A DNA stretch of 64,000 bases from CAVPDE01 sp963702565 (GTDB lineage Bacteria > Desulfobacterota > DSM-4660 > Desulfatiglandales > HGW-15). How positions within the stretch are numbered: the stretch's first letter is position 1; every line of letters begins with the position of its first letter. Made by a program: the position numbers and the translations under genes. The stretch lies in assembly GCA_963702565.1 (NCBI GenBank), contig CAVPDE010000010.1, positions 434,001-498,000 of the forward strand. Direction: 5' to 3'. Positions 35,316-43,827 of this stretch are shown piece after piece. The notes beneath the pieces are model-generated. The model was given only the letters and a program-made list of their open reading frames with translations, had not been told where the DNA came from and searched no databases.

Positions 35316-36479
35316 GTGTTCAGGATTCTCCACATACACACGCTGCCCGTCATCAGTGGTTCGGGGATTAATACCTTCCTGACGATGCGAGGCATGCAGG
35401 GAAATCGCTTTGAATCGGTACTCGCCTGCGCGCCCGGAGGAGCACTGATCGAACTGGTTCAACGTTACGGAATGGAAGTGAAGACCTTCCCCAGCCTGGT
35501 ACAACCCCTCCACCCCATGATGGATCTCAAAGCAATCCTCGACCTCACAGGTCACCTCAAGAGGAAACCCTATCACGTCGTCCACACTCACAACTCCAAA
35601 GCAGGGTTCATCGGCCGCCTCTCTGCAAAGCTTGCCCGAGTCCCGGTGATCGTCCACACGGTTCATGGCTTTGCCTTCCACCAGCAAGAACCTCCCTGGC
35701 GTCGGTTTCTTTTTCAGAACCTCGAACGCCTGGCCTCTCACTGGTGTGACAAAATGATTTTCATTTCCCAGCCCCTCGTGGATTGGGCTTTGGAGGAAAA
35801 AATAGGCTCCGCAGGGAAGATGGCGAGAATCTACAGCGGGATTGAGATGGACCGCTTCCATCCCGTGTCTGAAGAGGAGAAAAAAAATCTGAAGAGAAAA
35901 TGGGGCCTCCATGAGCAGGATGCCGTCATCGGTATCGTGTCGAAACTGTGGGAGGGAAAGGGCCACGCTCTTCTCATCCGGGCTTTCAAGAAAATCAGGA
36001 GAGAAAAACCGCAAGCCCGATTGGTCATCGTCGGGGAAGGTTCTCTCATGGAATCCCTCAAGGACTTGGTGACTCACCTGGAGCTTTCAGACGCCGTGAT
36101 CTTCACAGGTTTTCTCGAGGATGTCCCTCAAATCCTTGCCACCTTCGACGTCGCGGTTCTCCCTTCTTATTTCGAAGGAATGGGAAGAGTGCTTCTTGAA
36201 GCCATGGCCATGGAGAAACCCGTGGTGGGAACAGCCGTAGGCGGCATCCCTGATCTGATCGAACAGGGTTTGAACGGCTACCTGGTGAGTCCCGGGAGCG
36301 AAAAAGAATTGGCAGCTTCCGTTTTAAAGATCCTCAACGACAAGGCCCTTGCCCTCAAGATGGGGCAAGCAGGACGAATGAAGATGACAGACCGCTTCAG
36401 TGCGGAGTCGATGGTTCAATCCATAGAAAAGGTGTACAGTGAACTTCTTAAAAAGAAAGGGGTCTGTCTTGATTCTTAG
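35316..36479 (+). CDS. Glycosyltransferase family 4 protein
   Basis: 387 residues from GTG 35316. It has GT-B fold features: the N-terminal RILHIHTLPVISGSGINTFL loop, VVHTHNSKAGFIGRLSAK, IYSGIEMDRFHPVSEEEK, and the nucleotide-sugar site in the C-terminal half, ALVIRAFKKIRREKPQARLV-like helix, VLPSYFEGMGRVLLEAMAME and GGIPDLIEQGLNGYLV. Such enzymes add sugars to lipid-linked or surface polysaccharides at the cytoplasmic membrane. The next gene, which overlaps it by 41 bp, encodes a WecA-like polyprenyl-phosphate sugar-1-P transferase, so both probably make an envelope glycan. The start is uncertain because no close ribosome site is visible. Confidence 0.9.
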   Translation: MFRILHIHTLPVISGSGINTFLTMRGMQGNRFESVLACAPGGALIELVQRYGMEVKTFPSLVQPLHPMMDLKAILDLTGHLKRKPYHVVHTHNSKAGFIGRLSAKLARVPVIVHTVHGFAFHQQEPPWRRFLFQNLERLASHWCDKMIFISQPLVDWALEEKIGSAGKMARIYSGIEMDRFHPVSEEEKKNLKRKWGLHEQDAVIGIVSKLWEGKGHALLIRAFKKIRREKPQARLVIVGEGSLMESLKDLVTHLELSDAVIFTGFLEDVPQILATFDVAVLPSYFEGMGRVLLEAMAMEKPVVGTAVGGIPDLIEQGLNGYLVSPGSEKELAASVLKILNDKALALKMGQAGRMKMTDRFSAESMVQSIEKVYSELLKKKGVCLDS

Positions 36480-37677
36480 AATCTTCTGGCAAACTCTTCT
36501 TGCCCTGTTGCTCGCTATCCTGCTCCTTCCTGCCACCCGGTCCCTCTTTTTCAATGCAGGACTGAGGTGGCACTTCATCCTTCTCTTTTCAGTTCTGGCG
36601 GCCTGTTTTCTGACCCCTCTCTGCCGTGTTCTTGGCCTCAAGCTTAAGATCCTTGACCGGCCGGACTGGCGCAAAATCCATGATCAGCCGACCCCGCTCC
36701 TCGGTGGGGTGGCGGTCTTCATTGCCTTTTCAGTCGCCCTTTTCCTGAATAACGTCTTTCTGCCTGGAATGAAAAGCCTGTTTCTCGGAGCAACCCTAAT
36801 TTTTGTCATGGGTCTCATCGACGACGTCAAACCCATTCCTGCTCTGCTGAAATTCATCCTCCAAGTCGGTATCTCTTCCCTCGTTATTCTCATGGGCGAT
36901 ATTCACCTCACTTTTTTCTACCATTCGACCTGGGCGCCTTTCGTCAACGTCCCTCTCACCGTTCTCTGGATGGTGGGGTTGACCAATGCGATGAATTTCT
37001 TTGACGGCATTGACGGCCTTGCCTCCGCCATGTCCATTATTTGCGCTCTGTTCCTGGGCCTATTGGCCTTCAACACGGAGCAGCCGGCCTTGGGCTGGTT
37101 TGCCGTGGCCGTCGTCGGGGCCTGCGCCGGGTTCCTTCCCCACAATTTCCGTCTTGGGAAATCCGCTCTTATCTTCCTCGGGGATGCCGGCAGCACTTTC
37201 CTGGGATTCACGCTGGGCGGTTTGGCGGTCTTAGGACAGTGGTCGATGACGAGCCAGTTCGTGTCCCTGGCAGCTCCCATGCTCATCTTCGGCGTCCTCA
37301 TCTTTGATATGATTTATGTCAATCTCTCGCGGATCAAGAACCGCCAAGCAAGGAGTTTCACTGAACTGCTCACCTGCGTGAACAAGGATCATCTGCATCA
37401 CCGGCTCCTTTTTCTCGGCTTTGCAAGAAAAGAAGTGGTTTTCATCATCTCCACCATCTCCGTCTGCCTGGGCATGAGCGCGTTCATCATCATGGATCAG
37501 AAGTTTGTCGAGGGTCTCCTTGGACTGTTCCAGGCGGTTCTGATTCTGGGCCTCGTCGTGGCCTTAATGCTCAAGGGAAGAGAGCGTATCCCCAAGGAAG
37601 GGGACAGACGAAGAACGTTGAGACGCCGTGAGGACCGCATGCGGGCAGGGGACTTCAAAGATATCTTTTCAGGATAG
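36439..37677 (+). CDS. Undecaprenyl-phosphate sugar-1-phosphate transferase (WecA/MraY-like)
   Basis: A 412-residue polytopic membrane enzyme with about ten hydrophobic segments. It transfers a HexNAc-1-phosphate from UDP-sugar to undecaprenyl phosphate. Key Mg2+ and catalytic motifs are KIHDQPTPLLGGVAVF, GLIDDVKPIPALLKF, NAMNFFDGIDGLA, FLGDAGSTFLGF and the cytoplasmic HLHHRLLFLGF. It starts at GTG 36439 inside the preceding gene; TTG 36470 is an alternative. The C-terminal tail is basic and cytoplasmic (ERIPKEGDRRRTLRRRED). The 3' end overlaps rsmG by 9 bp on the other strand. Confidence 0.92.
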   Translation: MNFLKRKGSVLILRIFWQTLLALLLAILLLPATRSLFFNAGLRWHFILLFSVLAACFLTPLCRVLGLKLKILDRPDWRKIHDQPTPLLGGVAVFIAFSVALFLNNVFLPGMKSLFLGATLIFVMGLIDDVKPIPALLKFILQVGISSLVILMGDIHLTFFYHSTWAPFVNVPLTVLWMVGLTNAMNFFDGIDGLASAMSIICALFLGLLAFNTEQPALGWFAVAVVGACAGFLPHNFRLGKSALIFLGDAGSTFLGFTLGGLAVLGQWSMTSQFVSLAAPMLIFGVLIFDMIYVNLSRIKNRQARSFTELLTCVNKDHLHHRLLFLGFARKEVVFIISTISVCLGMSAFIIMDQKFVEGLLGLFQAVLILGLVVALMLKGRERIPKEGDRRRTLRRREDRMRAGDFKDIFSG

Positions 37678-38373
37678 GCGCTCGAAAACGATCAGTCTTC
37701 GCCTGTGGGGCGAATGAGGGATGGTGTAGGAGACGTCCTGAAGCGGCTTGTACGCATGCCTGAAAGTTCCCAGAGCTTCCTCCAGTTCATCTTCGCAGGA
37801 CGGTCCCTTCATGAAAATAGCCCTGCCACCCGGCGCAAGGCACTTCATGACTCGGTCCAGGGTCTTGGGGATGGATTCCAGGGCCCGCGTGATGACGCCG
37901 CTCACGCTCTTGCTGAAAGAAGGGTAAATCTTGCCTTCATAGATCTCGATGCCTTTAAGCCCGAGGGTTTGCACCACTTCATGCAGAAAGGTTATTCTTT
38001 TGTGCCTGCCTTCCGCAAGGACCATGTCTGTTTTCGGACAGGCAATTTTCAGGAGAATACCGGGCAGACCTGCGCCTGTGCCGATGTCGAGGAGCGGGGA
38101 GGGAAGGTCCCATTCCAGCAATTTCGCAACCAGAACACAGTCGATGTAGTGTTTCTGAACCATGTTGTCGAACTGATAAATGCGAGTGAGATCGTACTCC
38201 GCATTTCTCTTTCGCAAAAGGCTGTGATATTGCCATACTTGCTGGACCTGCTTCTCGCTCAGGGGCAACCGGCTTCGCTCAAACCATTCTTTGAGGGAAG
38301 GCAGACCGGGGGAAAGTTTCTGAGTTATCTTTCTCTGGAACCTTCTCTCGATTGTTTTAGCAGGAGGACGCAT
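37669..38373 (-). CDS. rsmG: 16S rRNA m7G527 methyltransferase
   Basis: A 234-residue GidB/RsmG family enzyme that methylates N7 of G527 in 16S rRNA using SAM. It has LTRIYQFDNMVQKHYIDC in the N-terminal part, the SAM site LLDIGTGAGLPGILLKIA, AEGRHKRITFLHEVVQTLGL, and the RALESI and GGRAIFMKGP motifs. It is usually next to gid/mnmG and parA elsewhere; here it stands alone, convergent with the WecA-like gene. Confidence 0.93.
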   Translation of the reverse strand: MRPPAKTIERRFQRKITQKLSPGLPSLKEWFERSRLPLSEKQVQQVWQYHSLLRKRNAEYDLTRIYQFDNMVQKHYIDCVLVAKLLEWDLPSPLLDIGTGAGLPGILLKIACPKTDMVLAEGRHKRITFLHEVVQTLGLKGIEIYEGKIYPSFSKSVSGVITRALESIPKTLDRVMKCLAPGGRAIFMKGPSCEDELEEALGTFRHAYKPLQDVSYTIPHSPHRRRLIVFERLS

Positions 38374-38454
38374 TGCAGCTTAAAACCGTAACCTCAACTA
38401 TGTTCGCCAGACTTGGAGAAGTCGAACACTGTGCTGGAGGTAACATGAACCGCA

Positions 38455-38549
38455 GAATATCGAATAACGAATGATGAATGTCGAAGGAAACCCTGATACT
38501 CTTCAAACTTCGTCATCCGAAATTCGGCGTTCGGTATTCGATATTCGGT
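38455..38549. repeat. Inverted heptamer array upstream of the RluA-type gene
   Basis: The left arm (38455-38489) has units gaatatc, gaataac, gaatgat, gaatgtc, gaaggaa. The right arm (38522-38549) has attcggc, gttcggt, attcgat, attcggt. The arms are complementary in type, separated by 32 bp, and end 13 bp before the RluA-type start. Confidence 0.87.
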
Positions 38550-38562
38550 TCATAGGTCGCCT

Positions 38563-39216
38563 GTGGAAAAACTCCAGATTCTTTACGAAGACAATCATCT
38601 GATAGCCGTGCACAAGCCTGGGGGAACCCTTGTGCAGGGTGACATCTCCCACGAGATTTCCCTCCTGGACATGGTCAAAGACTATATCAAAAAGGAGCAC
38701 AACAAGCCAGGGAAGGTGTTTCTAGGCCTTGTGCACCGATTGGATCGGCCGGTATCGGGCGTTGTTGTCTTTGCCAGGACATCCAAAAGCGCTTCACGGC
38801 TCTCCGTACAGTGGCGGCAAAGAAGCATCACCAAGATCTACTGGGCTCTGGTTCACGGGAAGATGCCTCGGCCTTCCGGGAGGCTGATTTCCTATCTTAA
38901 AAAAAGACGCCAAAAGGTCTCCCTTACAGACGAAACACACAAAAGGGCTCAGGAGGCTGCCCTGAGTTACAGGACGCTTTTTGTAAAGGGGGAGGTATCG
39001 CTTCTTGAGGTCAATCTGCAGACTGGGAGAAAACATCAAATCCGTGCTCAGCTGGCCGCTGAAGGATGCCCTATCGTAGGCGACATAAAATATGGAGCGC
39101 CTCATCGCCGTGATGACGGAACCATTTGCCTGTTGGCAAAGTCCTTGACTTTCCTGCACCCCACCCGGCCTGAGACGGTTCACGTCGAAGCGCCCACGCC
39201 GGAGTGGGCTCTTTGA
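38563..39216 (+). CDS. RluA-family pseudouridine synthase
   Basis: A 217-residue single-domain synthase without an S4 domain, from GTG 38563. The catalytic aspartate is in LGLVHRLDRPVSGVVVFA, preceded by LYEDNHLIAVHKPGGTLVQG and followed by EVNLQTGRKHQIRAQLAAEGCPIVGD. It converts uridine to pseudouridine in rRNA or tRNA; the exact site cannot be assigned. It is flanked on both sides by heptamer arrays. Confidence 0.92.
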   Translation: MEKLQILYEDNHLIAVHKPGGTLVQGDISHEISLLDMVKDYIKKEHNKPGKVFLGLVHRLDRPVSGVVVFARTSKSASRLSVQWRQRSITKIYWALVHGKMPRPSGRLISYLKKRRQKVSLTDETHKRAQEAALSYRTLFVKGEVSLLEVNLQTGRKHQIRAQLAAEGCPIVGDIKYGAPHRRDDGTICLLAKSLTFLHPTRPETVHVEAPTPEWAL

Positions 39217-39232
39217 CGAAGAGCCCGTGGCA

Positions 39233-39360
39233 GGTTGCCTGTTGCTTGTTGTCCGTGGTCAGAAGAAAGTGGCGAGTAACAAGTGACAAGTAACGAGTAA
39301 GAGGCTTGATCTTGTTTTTCTCTTCTCTTGTCACTTGTTACTTGTTACTTGTCACTCCTT
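39233..39360. repeat. Inverted heptamer array between the RluA-type gene and nagZ
   Basis: A short run of caggttg, cctgttg, cttgttg, tccgtgg (39233-39260) is followed by a left arm gtggcga, gtaacaa, gtgacaa, gtaacga, gtaagag (39269-39303) and a right arm tcttgtc, acttgtt, acttgtt, acttgtc, actcctt (39326-39360). Both unit types also occur in the carA-carB gap. The hairpin may terminate both convergent genes. Confidence 0.88.
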
Positions 39361-39365
39361 CATTT

Positions 39366-40427
39366 TTAGGCATTTCTCTTGAAATACTCTTTCACATCCG
39401 CCAGCGAGGTCTCCTCCCGCCGACCCAGGAATTTCATTTTCATTTTCTTGATCCTCTTGAGGGATTGCGCGACCCTTTCCTTTGTGATCGATCCTTCTGT
39501 GAGCGAACGCTGCATGCGATCCAGACTCTCCCGCACGTGCCCCTGATCTTTGCAGATGAGAAGGATATCTGCCCCGGCCTGAAAGGATGTGAGCGCTCCT
39601 TCAGCCACGCTCCAATCTTCGGCAATCGCACCCATCTCCAGGTCATCTGTGATCGTCAAGCCCCGAAAGCCCATTCTCTCCCTCAGCACCTTGGTCAACA
39701 CCATGGGCGACAATGTTGCAGGCTTTTCAGGGTCGAGGGCTGGGTATATGGCGTGGGAGGTCATGATTCCGCACACGCCCTCCTCGATGGCGGCCGCAAA
39801 GGGAGGGAAATTGACTCTCTCCAGTTCTTCCAGGCCAATGGTGATTTTAGGCAGGTGAAAATGGGGATCCACATCTGCGCGGCCCAGGCCAGGGAAGTGC
39901 TTGGCCACAGCCATGATCCCGTTCTTCTGAAGGTGCTTGACGACGGTTCTTCCGAGGAAGGCGACAAGCTCCGGGTCTTCACCAAAACTTCGCCCTGCAA
40001 GGTGTTTCTCTATCTCTCCTCTTTGAACGTCGACCACAGGGGCAAGGTTCATGTTGAGGCCCACCATGCCCATTTCTCTGGACGTCACCGTTGCGAACTC
40101 GATGGCCTTCTTGACCGGCGCTTCGTCCATTCCAACGGCAGCATTTCCGGGGAAGCTCCTGAACGGCTCCTTGAGTCTCGCAACCCTGCCCCCTTCCTGA
40201 TCCACCGCGAGAAAAAGAGGGGGATCTTGCCTCTCAGATGCTGCGGCCTGAAGATCCCGGCACAGTGCGGCCAGTTGCAGAGGGTCTTCGATGTTCCTTG
40301 AAAACAAAATGATCCCACCGACGCGGCCTTCACGAATCAGATGCTCCGTAGCTTCATCCAGGTGCGGACCCGGCATCCCGATCATGAAGAGCTGCCCGAT
40401 CGATCTCTCTGCATCAGAACGTTTCAA
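39366..40427 (-). CDS. nagZ: Beta-N-acetylhexosaminidase, glycoside hydrolase family 3
   Basis: 353 residues from TTG 40427 (GGGAGG ribosome site). It is a cytosolic NagZ-type enzyme that removes GlcNAc from muropeptides in cell-wall recycling. GH3 signatures are LAVDQEGGRVARLKEPF, KHFPGLGRADVDPHFHLP (the catalytic His/Asp loop), VCGIMTSHAIYPAL, and GLTITDDLEMGAI with the catalytic aspartate in ITDDLEM. It is probably co-transcribed with the PNPOx-like gene 38 bp upstream. Confidence 0.93.
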   Translation of the reverse strand: MKRSDAERSIGQLFMIGMPGPHLDEATEHLIREGRVGGIILFSRNIEDPLQLAALCRDLQAAASERQDPPLFLAVDQEGGRVARLKEPFRSFPGNAAVGMDEAPVKKAIEFATVTSREMGMVGLNMNLAPVVDVQRGEIEKHLAGRSFGEDPELVAFLGRTVVKHLQKNGIMAVAKHFPGLGRADVDPHFHLPKITIGLEELERVNFPPFAAAIEEGVCGIMTSHAIYPALDPEKPATLSPMVLTKVLRERMGFRGLTITDDLEMGAIAEDWSVAEGALTSFQAGADILLICKDQGHVRESLDRMQRSLTEGSITKERVAQSLKRIKKMKMKFLGRREETSLADVKEYFKRNA

Positions 40428-40465
40428 TGCGAGCCTCCCTGCTCCTGAGGTCTGGAAGCAATGAC

Positions 40466-40867
40466 CTAATCTTTTTCAGGGTCTCGTCCTGCGCCGACCA
40501 GGGGCAGGATTTTGTCCACCTTGAAGAAAACAAGGAAACGCGGCTTTCCTTCCTCTTTTCCTCCCGCATACCTCTTGCTCCGGATCGAATAAAGAAGCTC
40601 GGTGTCTTTTTCTTCCCTGAGTTTGGTCAGGAAAAGGCGAATGCCCTTGTAGCCCGGGCCGTCCTCCCTGAAAAGATAAGCCGCATGGTTGTTGGTCTGC
40701 AAATTGTGATGGGTCAATCGTTCGGCCATAATGAAGGCAACCGTCTCCTTATCCATGGAATGAGGTTTTGCGTAAATTGCCGTATCCACCCGTCCCTCTC
40801 CATCTGCAGTTGCCAGCACGCCGGTTCCTTTCACGCTTTCGAAATACTCCTTCAGATTCACATCCAT
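40466..40867 (-). CDS. Pyridoxamine 5'-phosphate oxidase-like FMN-binding protein
   Basis: A 133-residue split-barrel protein (KGTGVLATADGEGRVDTAIY, FIMAERLTHHNLQTNNHAAYLF). The family binds FMN or F420 and often acts as an oxidoreductase of unknown substrate; nothing shows vitamin B6 synthesis. It ends in a charged tail, GAGRDPEKD. It probably shares a transcript with nagZ. Confidence 0.85.
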   Translation of the reverse strand: MDVNLKEYFESVKGTGVLATADGEGRVDTAIYAKPHSMDKETVAFIMAERLTHHNLQTNNHAAYLFREDGPGYKGIRLFLTKLREEKDTELLYSIRSKRYAGGKEEGKPRFLVFFKVDKILPLVGAGRDPEKD

Positions 40868-40991
40868 GATTCTCCTCCAATTGAACTCGCTCTTTATTCA
40901 AAATATCGTACAAAAACTATGTGAGAAGATAGGGCTGACCCTGCTTATTTCAAGCTTTGATTTACGCAACAACTCATCTTGCGCCAAGTGT

Positions 40992-41100
40992 TGACAACGC
41001 GTTATGTGAAATTATTTTATACCAGATTTTGTCTGATGTGAAATCTTAACCCGCCCATTTGGGGCCAAGAGCCGGGTTTTGAACAAACCCGGCTTTTCTT
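40992..41100 (+). promoter_or_regulatory. Leader with promoter and possible attenuator upstream of the zinc-ribbon methyltransferase
   Basis: A TTGACA box at about 40991-40996 is followed by AT-rich sequence (ttattttatacc), with a less certain -10. The leader ends with a perfect 9-bp hairpin GCCGGGTTT/AAACCCGGC (41071-41093) and TTTTCTT, a classic intrinsic terminator, only 14 bases before the ATG. Upstream AACCCG (41048-41053) can pair with CGGGTT of the terminator arm, giving an alternative antiterminator. No known riboswitch class was recognised. Confidence 0.55.
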
Positions 41101-41113
41101 ATGGAGGTAACCC

Positions 41114-42175
41114 ATGAATATCGAGAAAAACGTAACAGAAAGCATTCCGTTGAACCCAAACCCTGTTTTCGGCACTGACGCCTTTTCCAGGCTGGATGAA
41201 TCCGATGATGCAGAGTTCTACTCCAAGGACCGATTCGTGAGCCACCTGGACTCTCTCGCATTGGCTACTGTGGAGAAGCTGATCGAGACGCTCGTTGTGG
41301 AAGAAAATCCCGCAATCCTGGATTTGATGGCCGGCTGGGATTCTCACATCCCAGGGGATCTTCGAGCCTCAGAAGTCATAGGCCTCGGATTGAATGAAAA
41401 CGAACTGAGGAATAACAAAGTCCTTTCAAAGTCCGTAATCCACGATCTCAACAAGGACCCTCGTCTTCCTTTCCCGGACAATCGATTTGACGTGGTGGTC
41501 AACACGGTCTCCGTGGATTACATGACAAAGCCCGCTCAGGTTTTCAAGGAGGTAGGCAGGGTTCTCAAACCTGGGGGATTGTTCCTTGTCATCTTCTCCA
41601 ACCGGATGTTCCCTGAAAAGGCGGTCAAGGTCTGGCGGGAAGCAGGCGAAGAGGAGAGGGTTCTTCTAGTCCAAGATTTCTTGAGGGAGGCAGGAGCTTT
41701 TGAAAAAGCCGCCGTCTTCCTTTCCAAAGGAAAGCCCCGGCCGAAGAATGACAATTACGCTCACCTAGGCATTCCCAGCGACCCTATCTATGCCGTCTAT
41801 GCGGACAAAAAGGGAGGTGACCCGCTCCGGGGAGCAAGACCTGATCTCATGGTTTCCTACGGTGAACCGCTGGACCAGGAAACCTTTGAGGCGAGAAAAA
41901 AAGAAATCAAGCACACCCTGCGCTGTCCTCACTGCGGGGAGAAGATGCTCAAGTGGGCCGTGCCGGAAAATCCCTTTGAAGTGACCTGGGACAACGATTT
42001 CATGTACATCTGTTTCAACGATGAATGCCCCTACTATGTCCGAGGCTGGGATTTCATGTACCGGGAAGGCAACAGGGGGTCTTCCTATCGCCTCATGTAC
42101 AATCCTGAAAAGGATTGTTGCATGCCCATCCCTGTCCCGACGCCCAGGGCTCTGAGGGAGAGTATAATAGAATAA
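41114..42175 (+). CDS. SAM-dependent methyltransferase with C-terminal zinc ribbon
   Basis: 353 residues, GGAGG ribosome site. Residues about 60-185 are a class I methyltransferase: AILDLMAGWDSHIPGDLRAS (SAM loop, lacking the usual GxGxG), LPFPDNRFDVVVNTVSVDYM, and EVGRVLKPGGLFLVIFSNRM. From about 270 there is a cysteine-rich region CPHCGEKMLKW, CFNDECPYYVRGWDF and KDCCMPIPVP that looks like a zinc ribbon. The substrate is unknown; the zinc ribbon suggests a protein or nucleic-acid target. It is preceded by a terminator hairpin in the leader and followed by a heptamer array. Confidence 0.85.
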   Translation: MNIEKNVTESIPLNPNPVFGTDAFSRLDESDDAEFYSKDRFVSHLDSLALATVEKLIETLVVEENPAILDLMAGWDSHIPGDLRASEVIGLGLNENELRNNKVLSKSVIHDLNKDPRLPFPDNRFDVVVNTVSVDYMTKPAQVFKEVGRVLKPGGLFLVIFSNRMFPEKAVKVWREAGEEERVLLVQDFLREAGAFEKAAVFLSKGKPRPKNDNYAHLGIPSDPIYAVYADKKGGDPLRGARPDLMVSYGEPLDQETFEARKKEIKHTLRCPHCGEKMLKWAVPENPFEVTWDNDFMYICFNDECPYYVRGWDFMYREGNRGSSYRLMYNPEKDCCMPIPVPTPRALRESIIE

Positions 42176-42176
42176 G

Positions 42177-42284
42177 GGTGCACGGGACACGGGTCACGGA
42201 ACAAGGAAAGAAACCAAAACAGATCTTGACTTAAAAGGAATGACTGGTTTTGGTTTTCCGTGTACCATGCGCCTAGCGCCGTGC
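42177..42284. repeat. Inverted heptamer array downstream of the methyltransferase gene
   Basis: The left arm has ggtgcac, gggacac, gggtcac, ggaacaa (42177-42204). The right arm has tccgtgt, accatgc, gcctagc, gccgtgc (42257-42284). It starts two bases after the TAA stop and ends just before the stop of the convergent DUF523 gene. The left-arm unit type recurs at 55809-55857. Confidence 0.82.
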
Positions 42285-42291
42285 GCCTTCT

Positions 42292-43242
42292 TTATGCATG
42301 ATTTCTCAGTTGCAGGGCAATGGGGTGGGGATTGAGATAAACCTGCTGTGTTAAATAGTCTTCCTTGTACTTCCTCACATAGTGATTGATCAGGGTGATC
42401 GGGACAACTAGGGGGATGTACCCTTTTCGGTATTCATCGAGAATCTCAAGGAGTTCCTGTTTCTCGTCTTTTGACAGCTGTTCTTTGAAATAGCCCATCA
42501 TATGCTGGAGCACATTCGCGTTCTTTTTGACCGTGGTCCTCAGCTTGAGAGCCTCCAGGAGCAAAGTCTCATAGCTCTCGTAGAGTTCGCTCAAAGGCAG
42601 CTTCTTGCCCTCTGCCACGAGCTTGCCCATGGCGCGGTAGTGCTTCTCGCTGTGGGAAAGAGCCAGCAGCTTGTGCTGTGTGTGGAAGGCGACAAGGTTT
42701 CCGAGACTCTTCTTCTCCTGCGCCACCTCGCGCCATCGCTTCAACGTGAAAATGCTCTCAATGAAGCTTTCCCTCAGTTTAGGATCGTGAAGGCGGCCCT
42801 CCTCCTCCACGGGGATCAGGGGGAAATGGTCCATGAACGTCTTGGCAAACATCCCTATTCCTGCTTTTTCAGGCATACCTTTCTCGTTGTAGACCTTCAC
42901 CCGTTCCATGCCGCTGCTTGGGGAATCGCTTTTGAAGATGAATCCGCACAGACCTTCTTTTTCCAGCTCCTTCACCCGGCCCCTGGCCCAACTGAGCATC
43001 CGCTCGGTGAGATCCTGACCGCTTCTCACAGTTACAAGCCTTGGGGATTTGGGATCGCCCACAAGCCTCATCGACTCGCGCGGTATGCCAAGCCCGCACT
43101 CCACCTCAGGGCAAACCGGGACATACTCCACATACTCTCCCAGCGTATCCGTGAGATACCGATCGTGTTTGTGCCCGCCGTCGTACCTGACGTTCTGCCC
43201 CATCAAGCAGGCGCTGATTCCGAGCCTTATCTTATCTTCCAT
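42292..43242 (-). CDS. DUF523 and DUF1722 (YbgA-like) protein
   Basis: A 316-residue fusion of DUF523 (residues 1 to about 150: ISACLMGQNVRYDGGHK, VPVCPEVECGLGIPRESM, FKSDSPSSGM) and DUF1722/YbgA (about 190-310: VAFHTQHKLLALSHSEKHYR, LLLEALKLRTTVKKNANVLQ, YRKGYIPLVVPITLINHYVR). In many bacteria YbgA-like genes sit next to photolyase genes, and here a photolyase is encoded divergently nearby. The biochemical role is not established; the DUF523 cysteines hint at metal or Fe-S binding. Confidence 0.9.
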   Translation of the reverse strand: MEDKIRLGISACLMGQNVRYDGGHKHDRYLTDTLGEYVEYVPVCPEVECGLGIPRESMRLVGDPKSPRLVTVRSGQDLTERMLSWARGRVKELEKEGLCGFIFKSDSPSSGMERVKVYNEKGMPEKAGIGMFAKTFMDHFPLIPVEEEGRLHDPKLRESFIESIFTLKRWREVAQEKKSLGNLVAFHTQHKLLALSHSEKHYRAMGKLVAEGKKLPLSELYESYETLLLEALKLRTTVKKNANVLQHMMGYFKEQLSKDEKQELLEILDEYRKGYIPLVVPITLINHYVRKYKEDYLTQQVYLNPHPIALQLRNHA

Positions 43243-43386
43243 ATAGCTCCCCTACTTTAGTTGATCGTTGAAACCAGGTTCATGGTATCAGAGGTGGAAC
43301 GGTCAAGCAACGGAAAAGGACGTTGAACGGCCTTTCCCAAGATTCGACAATGTGGTAATGAGAGAGGAGATCAGGAGAAATCGCCT

Positions 43387-43827
43387 ATGATCGAATTGAT
43401 GAAAAAGCTCGCCAAAGAAAAGGACATCTGTGTGCTGGCGACCGTTTCAGGTGGGAAGCCCCACTGCTCCCTTATGGCCTACACCACGGATGACGAGTGC
43501 AGTGAGATTTACATGGCGACCCACAGGGCCACCAGGAAGTTCAAGAACCTCATGGAGAATCCCTCTGTGAGTCTCCTCATCGACACCCGTGAGGAGCACA
43601 AAGGCTCTCAGCGCCCCAAAGCAAAGGCCATGACCGTTTCCGGCGCTTTTGAAAGGCTGGAGGATAATCAGAAGAAGGCATGGGCGAGGGCTAAGCTGCT
43701 CAGCCGGCATCCCCACCTCACAGAATTCCTGGCCGATCCGGACGCGGAGGTGATTTGCATCAAGATCCGTTCCTTCCTTCTGCTGGACGGTCTCACAGAC
43801 GCCCACTTCGAGGAGATCCCAGAATGA
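43387..43827 (+). CDS. Pyridoxamine 5'-phosphate oxidase family protein upstream of photolyase
   Basis: A 146-residue FMN-binding split barrel (KEKDICVLATVSGGKPHCSL, MATHRATRKFKNLMENPSVS, SLLIDTREEHKGS). The stop overlaps the photolyase start (ATGA), so the two are translationally coupled. Whether it supplies or reduces flavin for the photolyase is only a guess from position. It resembles but is not a close copy of the 133-residue family member at 40466-40867. Confidence 0.87.
   Translation: MIELMKKLAKEKDICVLATVSGGKPHCSLMAYTTDDECSEIYMATHRATRKFKNLMENPSVSLLIDTREEHKGSQRPKAKAMTVSGAFERLEDNQKKAWARAKLLSRHPHLTEFLADPDAEVICIKIRSFLLLDGLTDAHFEEIPE

Noticed and set aside
40466..43827. Recent duplication giving the two PNPOx-like genes
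   Set aside because: They share only the fold-level pattern; sequences and lengths differ too much for a recent copy.
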